From an uncultured Clostridia bacterium (GTDB taxonomy: Bacteria > Bacillota > Clostridia > Christensenellales > Borkfalkiaceae), in contig CAKQKN010000106.1 in NCBI GenBank assembly GCA_934249215.1, positions 7,101 through 71,100 of the forward strand: a stretch of DNA of 64,000 nucleotides, in the 5' to 3' direction. Numbering within the stretch: the first letter of the stretch is position 1; each line of letters begins with the position of its first letter. Shown here in pieces: positions 36,718 through 45,986 of the stretch. The notes beneath the pieces were generated by a model that was not told the DNA's origin, made no database searches, and was given only the letters and a program-made list of their open reading frames with translations. Made by a program: the position numbers and the translations under genes.

Positions 36718-38565
36718 ATGAAATTTTGCACGCATTGCGGCACGTCGCTGCCGGACAGAGCGGAAATTTGCCCGGTCTGCAAGAGCAAATGCTCCGTCAC
36801 GGACGCGAAACTCGCCTCGGAAAGCGCAGAAGCCGCCGCAAAAAGCGAATTAAAGGAAAATCAGAAAATATCGGAAGCGAAAGCCAAGGCCGAAGCGGAA
36901 AAGAAAGCCAAAGCCGAAGCGCACGCCAAGGCGGAAGCCGAAAAGAAAGCAAAGGCGGAAGCGCGTGCCAAAGCAGAATCCGAGAAAAAAGCCGAACTCG
37001 AAGCGGCGAGGAAAGCAAAAGAAGAAGTCGAGGCAAAAGCCAAAGCGGAATCTTTGTCGAAAATCGCCGAAAAGCCCGAGTCTGCCGCCGCGGAAAAATC
37101 GGAAAACCCGATAAAAACGGAAAACCCGATAAAAACGGAAGAACCGATAAAAACGGAAGAACCGAAGAAAGCCGAAAAAACAATCAAGAGTACCGATTCC
37201 CGCACTTTGCTCGTTCGTTTGAGCGTGATATTCGCCGTTATCGCGGCGCTGGTTTCGGCGGTGTTCGTAATGTTCCTCGGCGTTTCGGTAAAAATAACCG
37301 TTCCTCCGCGCGACGTCGATCCCGAAGTGTTTTACTATTTCGTCGAGCACGGCTTTTCATATTTCGTGAAATCGTTGGACGCGGCAAAAGCAACCGAACT
37401 CATAACGGAAACGGGTTTTTATCCCACCGAACAGCTTGTCAACGCATACGTAACGCTGTCTGTAATAAGATCGATCGTCGTGATCGCGTCCGTCGTCCTG
37501 ATCTCCGTGTTCACCCTTATTGCCGTCATCGATTTTTTACGCTATGCAAAGAACGGCGATTCGAAATTTCGTCCGGTGTGGGCGATATCCGCCGTCGTAA
37601 CTTACGTTTGTTGCGTCGTCGCCGTCAGGATGTTCGATTACGGCAAAATCGAGTTCGTGTTCAGAAGCGGCAATAAAACGATTTCCTCGTCTGAACTTTC
37701 GATGGACTTGAACGCTCCGACGATCATCGGGCTGTGTTTGTCCCTTCTTCTGTTGGCGGCTGCCCTCGTGACGGACTATTTGTCCGGAAAGAACGGTTCC
37801 GAACGCGCGGAGCAAAAATCTTCGTCCGTCGGTTTTGGCGATGGGGCGGGGTATTCGCGGAAAACGGAAGAATCGAAAAACCGCAAAACGTTCAGACTTG
37901 AAAAAGTCGCCGTTTATTGCGTGGCGGGGCTCTCGTTGCTGACGATTTTCGTGTCGGGTTTCACCGCCGTCAGTTCGACGTCGAAAGGTTTCGGCGAAAC
38001 GGAGGTAAAGGACCCGCAGACCGGCGAATATCAAACGATGAGCGGCGTCCGCGAATATACCGAAACGATGCCGCTTACCTCGCTTCTTCGCAAATACTCG
38101 CTCGAAGAAGAAGAAACGCTTTACGAAATCGGCAACGTCGAAAAACTTCTCGCTCGCTATCCCGACAATCTCGATTGGATCATTGAAAAAGAAGGACTCG
38201 ACGCGAAGCTTGCATCCATACGTGAAAGAGAGAATTATGCGTTCAACTTCGGAATGTCGATGGCGTTCACGGACCTCGCGACGATAGTCTTTTCGGGCTT
38301 ACTCGCGGTCTACGTGCTGTGTCTGCGTGAAAAACTGCACGGTGAACTTCTCGTCGTCGTAAGTTTACTTCCCATGATTTTCTCTTTCGTATCCTTTGCC
38401 GTCGGAATATTCTTGCTTCGCTCGTTCGGCAAAATTCAGGTCGAACTCGGCATAGCGGCACCGTTCCTGACGATTCTGACGTCCGCGGCGGCTTGCGTGT
38501 TGACCTTCTTCATCCGCAAAGCTATTCTCAAAAAAAGCGAATCCGAGCATCAGGTTCTCGATTAA
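36718..38565 (+). CDS. Zinc-ribbon membrane protein with Ala/Lys/Glu repeats
   Basis: 615 residues from the ATG at 36718 (AGAGGAG 7 bases upstream). Residues 1-25 are a zinc ribbon (KFCTHCGTSLPDRAEICPVC). Residues 35-130 are an A-K-E coiled coil of KAEAEKKAKAEA units, then three or four repeats of (N/E)PIKTE. From about residue 165 there are seven or eight membrane segments with two larger loops; one loop at about residues 430-510 contains the EEEETLYEIGNVEKLLARYP segment. I do not recognise the membrane domain. The layout (cytoplasmic zinc ribbon, helical stalk, membrane part) recurs in Clostridia among proteins of unknown function. Confidence 0.6.
   Translation: MKFCTHCGTSLPDRAEICPVCKSKCSVTDAKLASESAEAAAKSELKENQKISEAKAKAEAEKKAKAEAHAKAEAEKKAKAEARAKAESEKKAELEAARKAKEEVEAKAKAESLSKIAEKPESAAAEKSENPIKTENPIKTEEPIKTEEPKKAEKTIKSTDSRTLLVRLSVIFAVIAALVSAVFVMFLGVSVKITVPPRDVDPEVFYYFVEHGFSYFVKSLDAAKATELITETGFYPTEQLVNAYVTLSVIRSIVVIASVVLISVFTLIAVIDFLRYAKNGDSKFRPVWAISAVVTYVCCVVAVRMFDYGKIEFVFRSGNKTISSSELSMDLNAPTIIGLCLSLLLLAAALVTDYLSGKNGSERAEQKSSSVGFGDGAGYSRKTEESKNRKTFRLEKVAVYCVAGLSLLTIFVSGFTAVSSTSKGFGETEVKDPQTGEYQTMSGVREYTETMPLTSLLRKYSLEEEETLYEIGNVEKLLARYPDNLDWIIEKEGLDAKLASIRERENYAFNFGMSMAFTDLATIVFSGLLAVYVLCLREKLHGELLVVVSLLPMIFSFVSFAVGIFLLRSFGKIQVELGIAAPFLTILTSAAACVLTFFIRKAILKKSESEHQVLD
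37102..37170 (+). repeat. 18-bp in-frame tandem repeats
   Basis: Near-identical units AACCCGATAAAAACGGAA / GAACCGATAAAAACGGAA encode (N/E)PIKTE repeats of the zinc-ribbon protein; copy number is likely variable. Confidence 0.75.
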
Positions 38566-38639
38566 GCCCCTCTCGACGCTTTTTGTCGATCGCGCAGCGG
38601 TCACTTCTTCACATAAACGCAAGGTGAAAATTCAAATAA

Positions 38640-38674
38640 TAAAAAAGCTGTCGCATCGATGCGGCAGCTTTTTG
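38640..38674 (+). terminator. Terminator after the zinc-ribbon protein
   Basis: AAGCTGTCGCATC / GATGCGGCAGCTT near-perfect stem followed by TTT; usable on both strands because of the leading A-run. Confidence 0.85.
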
Positions 38675-38685
38675 CTTGTCGTTAC

Positions 38686-38714
38686 TTGACGAACAAATGT
38701 TCGTATGTTAAAAT
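38686..38714 (+). promoter_or_regulatory. LexA-controlled promoter of the Y-family polymerase
   Basis: -35 TTGACG (38686-38691), 17 bases, -10 TAAAAT (38709-38714). The spacer contains CGAACAAATGTTCG (38690-38703), a perfect 14-bp dyad of the Gram-positive SOS box type (CGAAC-N4-GTTCG). LexA bound there would block RNA polymerase directly. Confidence 0.9.
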
Positions 38715-38795
38715 GATCATGTTAAACCCATACATAAGACCGTACGACGAGTGTGCATAATATGAGTGATGAAATAAAGGAAAGGGGGATAAGGC

Positions 38796-39032
38796 GTGAA
38801 CGGCGAAACGATAACGGACGAAACGAAAACTTACGTTTGCATCGACCTGAAGTCGTTTTACGCTTCGGTCGAAGCGGTCGAGCGCGGAATGGACCCGATG
38901 ACCGAAAATCTCGTCGTAGCCGATCCTTCGCGCGGGCGCGGCGCGATATGCCTCGCGATCACGCCGGCGATGAAAAAACTCGGCGTAAAAAACAGATGCC
39001 GCCTTTTCGAAATTCCCGAGGGGATAAGTTAA
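38796..39032 (+). pseudogene. Y-family DNA polymerase, N-terminal fragment ending at in-frame TAA
   Basis: 78 residues from a GTG preceded by AAAGGGGG. They are the start of a UmuC/DinB-type polymerase: YVCIDLKSFYASVEAVERGMDP (first catalytic Asp), then SRGRGAICLAITPAMKKLG and FEIPEGIS. The frame then meets TAA at 39030-39032, exactly where relatives have a Tyr codon (expected S-Y-V). The same frame goes on without other defects in the next entry. A single TAT or TAC to TAA change would explain it. A sequencing error or stop read-through cannot be excluded. Confidence 0.75.
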
Positions 39033-40088
39033 GTGACCGCATTGCCGCGTATGAAAACGTATATGCGCTATTCCGCGCGCATATATTCGATTTATCTTCG
39101 TTTCGTGAGCGCGGACGATATTCACGTTTATTCGATCGACGAATGTTTCATCGACGCGACGAGTTATCTTCGGTTATACGGCGTGGACGGACGAGGGTTT
39201 GCGACGAGTTTGCGCAACGCCGTATTTGCGGAAACGGGCATAACCGCCACATGCGGGATCGGAACGAATCTTTTTCTCGCCAAAGTCGCCCTCGACATAG
39301 AAGCCAAAAAATCCCCCGACGGCATAGGTTATCTCGATCGGCTGGAGTTTCGCCGCAAGATATGGACGCACCGACCGATTACGGACGTGTGGAACGTCGG
39401 TCGCGGAATTGCGAAGCGTCTGGAAAAATTCGGCATATACGATCTGAAAGGGGTTGCGTGTTGCGACGAAGATATATTGTATAAGGAATTCGGCGTCAAC
39501 GCCGAGTATCTGATCGACCATTCTCACGGCGAAGAACCTTGCACGATCGCCGACATCCACGCCTATAAATCGGAAGAACGTTCCATCTCTAACGGACAGA
39601 TATTGTTTTCCGATTACGCCTATGAAAACGCACTGACGATACTCAAGGAAATGGTGGATTTTCTGACGACGGAACTTTCCGAAAACAGGCTCGTCGCGAA
39701 CAGAATTTTCCTGTCCGTCGGCTATTCGGGCGATTGCCATAAGGCGACGGGCGGCTGGAAAAAACTCGCCGAGGGGTACACTCGTTCATATGTGCATATA
39801 AAGAACGCGTTCGTCAAGCTTTACGAAGCGACGACTGCAAAGGACAGCCCGATTCGGCGAATCAACGTGGGCGTTTCGGGGCTTAAGTCGGAAGATTTTA
39901 TGACCTACGATCTGCTGACGGACAAAACTCGGCTCGACAAAGAGGTCGCCGCGATCGATGCGGTGGTCGGTATTCGCCGTAAACTCGGCAAAAACTCGGT
40001 GCTTCGCGGCGTCGATCTGAAAAAAGAAGCCACCGCACGCGAGCGGAACAAACTCATCGGCGGTCATAACGGAGGCGAAGAAGAGTAG
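39033..40088 (+). CDS. Y-family DNA polymerase (UvrX/DinB-like), main part
   Basis: 351 residues in the same frame as the fragment upstream, starting with GTG directly after the TAA. It carries the second catalytic motif HVYSIDECFIDATSYL, the palm/thumb segment TATCGIGTNLFLAKVALDIEAKK, a helix-hairpin-helix (VWNVGRGIAKRLEKFGI) and the little-finger domain. Joined with the upstream part it would be about 430 residues, the normal length of YqjW/UvrX-type error-prone polymerases in Firmicutes. Alone it lacks the first catalytic Asp. Reinitiation at the GTG could make both halves. It is followed by a YolD-like gene and lies under a LexA-type operator. Confidence 0.8.
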   Translation: MTALPRMKTYMRYSARIYSIYLRFVSADDIHVYSIDECFIDATSYLRLYGVDGRGFATSLRNAVFAETGITATCGIGTNLFLAKVALDIEAKKSPDGIGYLDRLEFRRKIWTHRPITDVWNVGRGIAKRLEKFGIYDLKGVACCDEDILYKEFGVNAEYLIDHSHGEEPCTIADIHAYKSEERSISNGQILFSDYAYENALTILKEMVDFLTTELSENRLVANRIFLSVGYSGDCHKATGGWKKLAEGYTRSYVHIKNAFVKLYEATTAKDSPIRRINVGVSGLKSEDFMTYDLLTDKTRLDKEVAAIDAVVGIRRKLGKNSVLRGVDLKKEATARERNKLIGGHNGGEEE

Positions 40089-40098
40089 AAGTGCCCCC

Positions 40099-40134
40099 GT
40101 TTCTTAAATAATCGGCGTTTCTTAAATAATCGGC
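40099..40134. repeat. 18-bp tandem duplication upstream of the YolD-like gene
   Basis: Two perfect adjacent copies of GTTTCTTAAATAATCGGC (40099-40116, 40117-40134). A second small repetition, TATAATGATAT, follows at 40152-40189. Confidence 0.8.
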
Positions 40135-40199
40135 GATGACGAACGGAATCCATATAATGATATGATTCCTTATAATGATATAACGAAGAGGGCGAAATT

Positions 40200-40514
40200 A
40201 TGAAAAAAGACAACGTAAAACGCGCGGTTCAGTTCATACCGTTTGCCGCGCTCCGCGGGTTCGACGAAATGCTTGCGGAAGAACTGGCGATAAAGGAAGA
40301 TCGGACGGAACTCGGTGAAGACGACTGCGCTCGCATATCCGAAACCTTATTGATTCTTAAAAAGAACGATTTCGTCCGCGTGCGCTTTTACGATAAAACG
40401 CGCTATCGGAAAGAATGCGGCGCCGTAGCCGAACTCGACTTTACGGCTCGCTATCTGAAAGTCGGCATGGTGAAAATTCCGTTTGCCGACCTTTCGGACG
40501 TAACGATCGAATAA
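40200..40514 (+). CDS. YolD-like protein
   Basis: 104 residues. The start RAVQFIPFAALRGFDEMLAEE is the YolD-like signature, followed by a beta-rich domain (VRVRFYDKTRYRKECGAVAELD). In Bacillus, YolD-like proteins are encoded with UvrX-type Y-family polymerases and are thought to act like a UmuD partner. The gene lies about 110 bases after the polymerase with repeats in between. Same SOS unit is likely, though the gap may hold a second promoter. Confidence 0.8.
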   Translation: MKKDNVKRAVQFIPFAALRGFDEMLAEELAIKEDRTELGEDDCARISETLLILKKNDFVRVRFYDKTRYRKECGAVAELDFTARYLKVGMVKIPFADLSDVTIE

Positions 40515-40599
40515 CCGTCGGAAAATCCCGTTTCTTACCGTCGTTCTTATCGCCGATTACCGAAAAGCCGTCAAAAAACGGTAAGCAAATGCAAATCGT

Positions 40600-40628
40600 T
40601 TGACTTATTTGCGCTTAAGTGATATATT
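40600..40628 (+). promoter_or_regulatory. Promoter of pgk
   Basis: TTGACT (40600-40605), 17 bases, TATATT (40623-40628). Confidence 0.8.
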
Positions 40629-40661
40629 TTACGAGGAAAAAACATAAGGAGTGTTTTGAAT

Positions 40662-41879
40662 ATGAGTATGCTCAATAAAATGTCGGTCAAAGACGTAGAC
40701 GTCGCCGGCAAAAGATGTCTTGTAAGAGTTGATTTCAACGTCCCCATGAAGGACGGAAAGATCACCGACGAAAACAGAATCAACGGCGCGCTGCCCACGA
40801 TCAAATACCTCATCGATCATAAAGCAAAAGTAATACTTTGCTCTCACATGGGCAAGCCCAAGGGGCAGGTCGTCCCTAAATACAGCCTTAAACCGGTCGC
40901 CGAAAGACTTTCCGAGATTCTCGGACAAAAAGTAGTTTTCGCAACCGACGTTATCGGACCTTCCGCCGACGAAGCGGTGAAGAATATTAAGGACGGCGAA
41001 GTCGTTCTTTTGGAAAACACCCGTTTCGAAGCTGGCGAAGAAGCGCGTGATCCCGCGTTCTGCAAAAAACTCGCAAGCTACTGCGACGTTTTCGTAAACG
41101 ACGCATTCGGAACCGCCCACCGTTCGCACGGCTCGACCGCCGCTATCGTCGAACAGGGCTACGTAAAGACCGCCGTCTGCGGGTTCCTTATTCAGAAAGA
41201 ACTCACCATTATGGGCGGAGCACTCGAACACCCCGAAAGACCGTTCGTAGCGGTTCTCGGCGGCGCTAAAGTTGCCGACAAGCTCAAAGTTATATCCAAC
41301 CTTCTCGAAAAATGCGACACGCTGGTAATCGGCGGCGGCATGGCATACACCTTCCTCAAAGCCGAAGGCTACGAAGTCGGAACTTCGCTCGTCGACGACA
41401 GTCAGATCGGATACTGCAAAGAAATGCTCGAAAAGGCGAAAGCGCTCGGCAAGAAAGTATATCTTCCCGTCGACGTCGTAACCGCGAAATCTTTCCCTGA
41501 TCCCATCGACGCACCCATTGAAACTTCGACGCACGACATTTCGGAAATTCCCGCCGACGAAGAAGGGCTCGATATCGGCGAAAAGACGAGAGCGCTTTAC
41601 GCTGAAGTCGTCAAGGGCGCAAAGACGGTCGTCTGGAACGGACCTATGGGCGTTTTCGAAAATCCCATTCTCGCTGCCGGAACGAACGCGGTTGCAAAGG
41701 CTCTTGCCGAAGCAAAGGACGCAACGACCATCATCGGCGGCGGCGACAGCGCGGCTGCCGTTGCGCAGCTCGGTTATGCCGACAAGATGACGCACATTTC
41801 CACGGGTGGCGGCGCTTCTCTCGAACTTCTCGAGGGTAAGGAACTTCCCGGCATCGCGTGCCTTAACGAAAAAGAATAA
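40662..41879 (+). CDS. pgk: Phosphoglycerate kinase
   Basis: 405 residues from the ATG at 40662 (AAGGAG 10 bases upstream; a second ATG is at 40668). The N-terminal substrate site is [16 protein letters not shown] and SHMGKPKG; the C-terminal nucleotide site is [18 protein letters not shown] and [11 protein letters not shown]. It makes ATP from 1,3-bisphosphoglycerate. Here it stands alone, apart from tpiA-gpmI 9 kb away, and no gap gene is next to it, unlike the usual gap-pgk-tpiA-gpmI order. Confidence 0.97.
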   Translation: MSMLNKMSVKDVDVAGKRCLVRVDFNVPMKDGKITDENRINGALPTIKYLIDHKAKVILCSHMGKPKGQVVPKYSLKPVAERLSEILGQKVVFATDVIGPSADEAVKNIKDGEVVLLENTRFEAGEEARDPAFCKKLASYCDVFVNDAFGTAHRSHGSTAAIVEQGYVKTAVCGFLIQKELTIMGGALEHPERPFVAVLGGAKVADKLKVISNLLEKCDTLVIGGGMAYTFLKAEGYEVGTSLVDDSQIGYCKEMLEKAKALGKKVYLPVDVVTAKSFPDPIDAPIETSTHDISEIPADEEGLDIGEKTRALYAEVVKGAKTVVWNGPMGVFENPILAAGTNAVAKALAEAKDATTIIGGGDSAAAVAQLGYADKMTHISTGGGASLELLEGKELPGIACLNEKE

Positions 41880-41915
41880 TTTTCGTTCTTTCTCGTCTGA
41901 ATAACGTTGAATCCA

Positions 41916-41956
41916 AAAGGTCGAATATCCGTTTTCGCGGCTATCCGACCTTTTTT
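41916..41956 (+). terminator. Terminator after pgk
   Basis: AAAAGGTCG(A)ATA / TATCCGACCTTTT stem with a GC-rich loop, ending in TTTTTT. Confidence 0.75.
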
Positions 41957-42152
41957 CGTTCCGAAACGCGTTTTCCGTGCGATAACCTTTCCCGTGATCG
42001 TTCTTTTCGCGCTTATCCATCGGTTTGCCGTTCCGCCCGCTGCTTACTTGTTCCGCGGTTTGCCGTTCCGTCCGCCGCTTTTCTTTTTGCCGCTTGCCCC
42101 GATATTCTACCGCCGTCGCGCCACGCATATAATTAAGGGAAAGGGGCGAAAA

Positions 42153-42404
42153 ATGGATTTCAGAGAGGAAATAGCGCGTTTCACGCCGACGGCGAACTCG
42201 TTTTCCGTCGAATTCGGAAGTCGTTTCGGCTACGTGCGCGGCGTTTTGAAAATATTGTCTTTCGATAAAAACAATCTCGTGTTTCTCGTGGAAAAACGAA
42301 AAATCGTCGTCCTTCGCGGCGAGAATTTGTCCGTTTCGGGCTACGTAAACGGCGACGTGCGTATCGGCGGTATAATTTACGGTGCGGAGATACAGAATTT
42401 ATGA
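42153..42404 (+). CDS. yqfC: YabP/YqfC family sporulation protein
   Basis: 83 residues from the ATG at 42153, after AAGGGGCG. The domain reads RVNSFSVE-like (TANSFSVEFGSRFGYVRGVL) and ends in ENLSVSGYVNGDVRIGGII, the beta-sheet YabP/YqfC fold. Its stop overlaps the yqfD start, and yqfD-phoH-yqfF follow, the standard order. In Bacillus, yqfC and yqfD belong to the mother-cell sigma-E regulon, so their presence implies sporulation or sporulating ancestry. Confidence 0.8.
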   Translation: MDFREEIARFTPTANSFSVEFGSRFGYVRGVLKILSFDKNNLVFLVEKRKIVVLRGENLSVSGYVNGDVRIGGIIYGAEIQNL

Positions 42405-43309
42405 AGCTTCTGACTTTCACGTATATTGCCACCGGCTACAATCGCGCGGTGATCGTCAACCGCATGCGCGCCTCGGGCGTCGACGTGCTGAAAATGCTGA
42501 TAATAGACGAAAAACGCACGGAAATCACCATATCCGCCAAAGATCGCGCAAAATATTTTGCAATTTGCAAAAACATATGGTATAATAAACTAATAAGAAC
42601 GGGCGGTTTGCTTGCTTGTTTATACTCGATCGGCAAAGCCCCTTTTCTCGTCGTCGGCGCGCTCGCGTTTCTCGCCGTCGTCCTTTTCGGCGGCAATCTG
42701 TATATGGGCAGCGACTATCTCGGCGACTCTGCGCTCTACCGCGCGGAGATTGAGGAAACGTTTGAAGAAGTCGGCATAAAAGAGTATCGCCTTTTTAACG
42801 AAAAGCAACTGAAAACCGCGCAGGAAACGCTCGGAAAAAAACTCGACGCCGTCTTTTTCAAAATCGAAAAGTCGGGCAATAGGGCGATTATCACGGCATA
42901 TTCGGCAATCGCGACCCCGAACAGAATGGAAAGTACGGACAAAGATCTCGTCGCGAGCGGAAGTTTTCGGATTTTAAAACTTACGGCATACGGCGGCACG
43001 CCCGAGGTAAAAGAGGGCGACGAAGTAACCGCGGGGCAGACGATAATCGGCGCTTACGAAGTTTTGAAGGACGGCTCGATAAGACCGTGCAAAATCGTTG
43101 CGTGCGTGTCCGCGGAATTCAAGTTCGAATATCGGTACACTTGTTCATACGAACCGTCGGACGGCGATAAAGAACGGACTAAGGCGGTTGCAAAATTTCT
43201 TCTCGGCGACGAAAGCGTCACGCGTGAAGATGTTTATGGGGACGGCAACGAAATCGTTGCCGTGATATATTACGAAAAAATAATTTTCGGGGAAAGATTC
43301 GGAGGTTGA
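42401..43309 (+). CDS. yqfD: Sporulation protein YqfD
   Basis: 302 residues, overlapping yqfC by four bases (ATGA). A cytoplasmic N-terminal domain with the early family segment NRMRASGVDVLKMLIID precedes one membrane helix (FLVVGALAFLAVVLFGGNLY) and an outer domain. The family normally contains about 390-400 residues; this one is shorter, mainly in the second half. Stage IV sporulation role is inferred by homology. Ends inside the phoH ribosome site. Confidence 0.8.
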   Translation: MKLLTFTYIATGYNRAVIVNRMRASGVDVLKMLIIDEKRTEITISAKDRAKYFAICKNIWYNKLIRTGGLLACLYSIGKAPFLVVGALAFLAVVLFGGNLYMGSDYLGDSALYRAEIEETFEEVGIKEYRLFNEKQLKTAQETLGKKLDAVFFKIEKSGNRAIITAYSAIATPNRMESTDKDLVASGSFRILKLTAYGGTPEVKEGDEVTAGQTIIGAYEVLKDGSIRPCKIVACVSAEFKFEYRYTCSYEPSDGDKERTKAVAKFLLGDESVTREDVYGDGNEIVAVIYYEKIIFGERFGG

Positions 43310-43314
43310 TTCTA

Positions 43315-44289
43315 TTGAACGATTGCATTCGTAAAATCGTAATATCGGAACTCGGCGAATTATCGGCGCTCGTCGGCGTATTCGACGAAAATCTCGGCGT
43401 ACTCGAAAAGGAAACCGGGGCGGAAATAAGCGTATTCGGCGGCGAAATAACGGTTTCGGGCGACAGCGCGAATGTCGAACTTTGCGCCACTGTGATAAAC
43501 AAACTTCTCGACATCGTAAGAAGTAACGAGGTTGTCGACAAAAGCAGAATTTTATATTGTATCGAACTCGCGCGCGAGGGCAACGTCGGTGACGTCGAAA
43601 AAGTCATAAGCGGTGTTCTTGCCGTCACTGCAAACGGAAAACAGATAAAATACAAAACGCTCGGGCAGAAAAAGTACGTCGACGCGATAAGAAAATCGCA
43701 GATAACTTTCGCTGTCGGTCCCGCGGGCACGGGCAAAACCTACCTTGCCGTGGCGATGGCTGTTTCCGCTTATAAAAACAAGGAAATCGAGAAAATCATA
43801 CTAACTCGTCCCGCAGTCGAAGCGGGTGAACGGCTGGGCTTTTTGCCGGGTGATCTTCAGTCGAAAGTCGATCCCTACCTTCGTCCGCTTTATGACGCGC
43901 TTCAGGAAATGTTCGGCGCCGAAACTTACGTAAAACTTATGGAACGCGGCTCTATCGAGGTTGCTCCGCTTGCATACATGCGAGGCAGGACGCTGTCCGA
44001 CGCGTTCATCATTCTCGACGAAGCGCAAAACACGACGAAAGAGCAGATGAAAATGTTCTTAACCCGTATGGGCGAGGGCAGTCGGATGGTAATCACGGGC
44101 GACGTAACTCAGATCGATCTTCCGGACGGAAAGACGAGCGGGCTCAAGCACGCCGTGAAAATACTTAAAAACGTCGACGGAATCGCGACCGTCGAACTGT
44201 CGCATAAGGACGTCGTTCGTCATCCGCTGGTAATGCGCATAATAAAGGCGTACACGAACGACGAAACTAAAAAGGACACGAAAAAATAA
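43315..44289 (+). CDS. phoH: PhoH-like ATPase
   Basis: 324 residues. The TTG at 43315 is preferred because GGAGG lies 9 bases upstream at the end of yqfD; a TTG at 43306 would touch that site. A KH-like N-terminal domain (residues 1-105) precedes the PhoH core: Walker A GPAGTGKT at residues 135-142, RPAVEAGERLGFLPGD, Walker B FIILDEAQNTT, and GDVTQIDLP. It is an RNA-associated ATPase conserved beside ybeY, and the pair is linked to RNA metabolism and ribosome maturation. Confidence 0.92.
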   Translation: MNDCIRKIVISELGELSALVGVFDENLGVLEKETGAEISVFGGEITVSGDSANVELCATVINKLLDIVRSNEVVDKSRILYCIELAREGNVGDVEKVISGVLAVTANGKQIKYKTLGQKKYVDAIRKSQITFAVGPAGTGKTYLAVAMAVSAYKNKEIEKIILTRPAVEAGERLGFLPGDLQSKVDPYLRPLYDALQEMFGAETYVKLMERGSIEVAPLAYMRGRTLSDAFIILDEAQNTTKEQMKMFLTRMGEGSRMVITGDVTQIDLPDGKTSGLKHAVKILKNVDGIATVELSHKDVVRHPLVMRIIKAYTNDETKKDTKK

Positions 44290-44392
44290 CGCGTTTTTGC
44301 GGCGAATTGCTCACAATCGTCCGCACGCTTAAAAAAATGAAAACGAAGTATCGGGGATAAAACGGAATCCCTTTTAAACGGAGAGGTTTACG

Positions 44393-45973
44393 ATGGAATA
44401 CAAACCTGACGGAAATATCGGTGAAGAAATGACCGGTATCGACGACGTTACGAAAGACGTCGGAAAGGAACGCGAAAAGAAAAAAGAAAAAGAAGAATGG
44501 CTTAAACGCAGAAAAAGTCCGATAGTAAAGGGCTGGACCGGGCGCGACTACGCCCGCACGATAACGCAGTTCGTTTTTCACGCGCTTTTGTTCATAGTGC
44601 TTTACGGGCTCGCCGTATTCGTCTGCGAAAACGGGGTGGCGGGCTTCGTGAATTATTTCTCGAACGCCGTCAAACTCCGCAATTTCATTTACGTCGCTCT
44701 TTCGATATTTTTCATCTTCGGCACGCTGTATTTGTTTTTCTTTTTCGAAGAAAACGAATTCTTAAAATTACCGAAAAACGGCATAATGCTCTTTTCGGTC
44801 ACGGGAATGGCTCTCATAATCTGCTTCATCATCGGCAAATATTTCAATGAATACGCTAGGCCGACGGCGTTCTGCGGTCTTATGATATTGCTTCTTGTCA
44901 ATCGCAAATCGGCGATCATCATGAACTTTATCTTCTGTCTGCTGCTTTTCCTGCTCGACGGCGTGACGACGGGCTACGCTTCGGGTTATTCGTCGGTCAT
45001 GATAGGGCTGACGACGGGAATCCTCGCGATCTATCTCGTATCGTACGTGTCGTCGCGAATTAAAGTGTTCTTTATGGGCTTCGTGATTTCCGTACCCATA
45101 ATCGTCTGCATCTGGTTTCTCGAACTCAAGGGCGCGTCCAACATATTGCTTCTCGCGGGCTTCGGTTTCACTTCGGGAATGTCGTCGATAATACTTATGA
45201 TGGCGATTCTTCCGTTCTACGAAAAGATATTCAACATCGTGACCAACTATAGGCTCGTCGAAATCACCGACCACAAGTTCCCGCCCATAAAGCGGCTTAT
45301 CGAGGAAGCGAACGGCACGTTCAACCACTCGCTCACCGTTTCGACGCTTGCCGAATCCTGCGCCACCGCGATCGGCGAAAACGCATTGCTTGCCCGTGCC
45401 GCGGCATATTACCACGACATCGGCAAACTCAAACAGCCGGAATATTTTTCCGAAAACCAGAAAGATTTCAACCCGCACAGCGAACTATCTCCCGAGCTTT
45501 CGACCGATATCATTCGTTCCCACGCTCACGACGGCGCAATGTATATAACGAAATACCATCTGCCGAAGATCCTTGCCGACGTCGCCGAACAGCACCACGG
45601 CACCCTTCTCATAAGGTATTTTTACTCGGAAGCGTCCAAATACACCGAAGAAAAACTCCGCGAAAAGGATTTTTCCTATCCCGGGCCCATTCCGCAGACG
45701 AAAGTCGCCGCGATAATCATGATCTGCGACGGTTGCGAAGCCGCCGTAAGATCGCTTTCCGATCGCTCGCGTCAGAACGTTGCGAAAATGGTTCAGTCGA
45801 TAATCGACGAAAGACTCATCAGATTCCGTCAGTTCGACGACTGCGACATCACCATCCGCGAACTCGACATAATCCGCGACACGATAACGCAATGCCTCGG
45901 CGGCGTTTACCACGACAGGGTAAAATACCCCGAACTCAAAAAAGACGTCGGCGTCGGCAAAATAGACAAATAA
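44393..45973 (+). CDS. HD-domain phosphodiesterase, YqfF/PgpH type, short form
   Basis: 526 residues. A charged N-terminal tail (KEREKKKEKEEWLKRRK) leads to about seven membrane helices and a C-terminal HD domain (FNHSLTVSTLAESCATAIGE, AAAYYHDIGKLKQPEYF with His/Asp at about 341, and HAHDGAMY). Homologous PgpH enzymes degrade cyclic di-AMP and are about 700 residues long with a large extracellular 7TMR-HDED domain at the N-terminus. That domain is absent here, so the usual external sensor is lost while the catalytic half is intact. Position between phoH and ybeY is standard. Confidence 0.88.
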   Translation: MEYKPDGNIGEEMTGIDDVTKDVGKEREKKKEKEEWLKRRKSPIVKGWTGRDYARTITQFVFHALLFIVLYGLAVFVCENGVAGFVNYFSNAVKLRNFIYVALSIFFIFGTLYLFFFFEENEFLKLPKNGIMLFSVTGMALIICFIIGKYFNEYARPTAFCGLMILLLVNRKSAIIMNFIFCLLLFLLDGVTTGYASGYSSVMIGLTTGILAIYLVSYVSSRIKVFFMGFVISVPIIVCIWFLELKGASNILLLAGFGFTSGMSSIILMMAILPFYEKIFNIVTNYRLVEITDHKFPPIKRLIEEANGTFNHSLTVSTLAESCATAIGENALLARAAAYYHDIGKLKQPEYFSENQKDFNPHSELSPELSTDIIRSHAHDGAMYITKYHLPKILADVAEQHHGTLLIRYFYSEASKYTEEKLREKDFSYPGPIPQTKVAAIIMICDGCEAAVRSLSDRSRQNVAKMVQSIIDERLIRFRQFDDCDITIRELDIIRDTITQCLGGVYHDRVKYPELKKDVGVGKIDK

Positions 45974-45986
45974 GCGGAGAAAAACT

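Noticed and set aside
36880..37170. Repetitive stretch that could be a CRISPR-like or tandem array
   Set aside because: Repeats are in frame and encode an Ala/Lys/Glu coiled coil and PIKTE units; there are no spacer-like unique segments. No CRISPR array is seen in the window.
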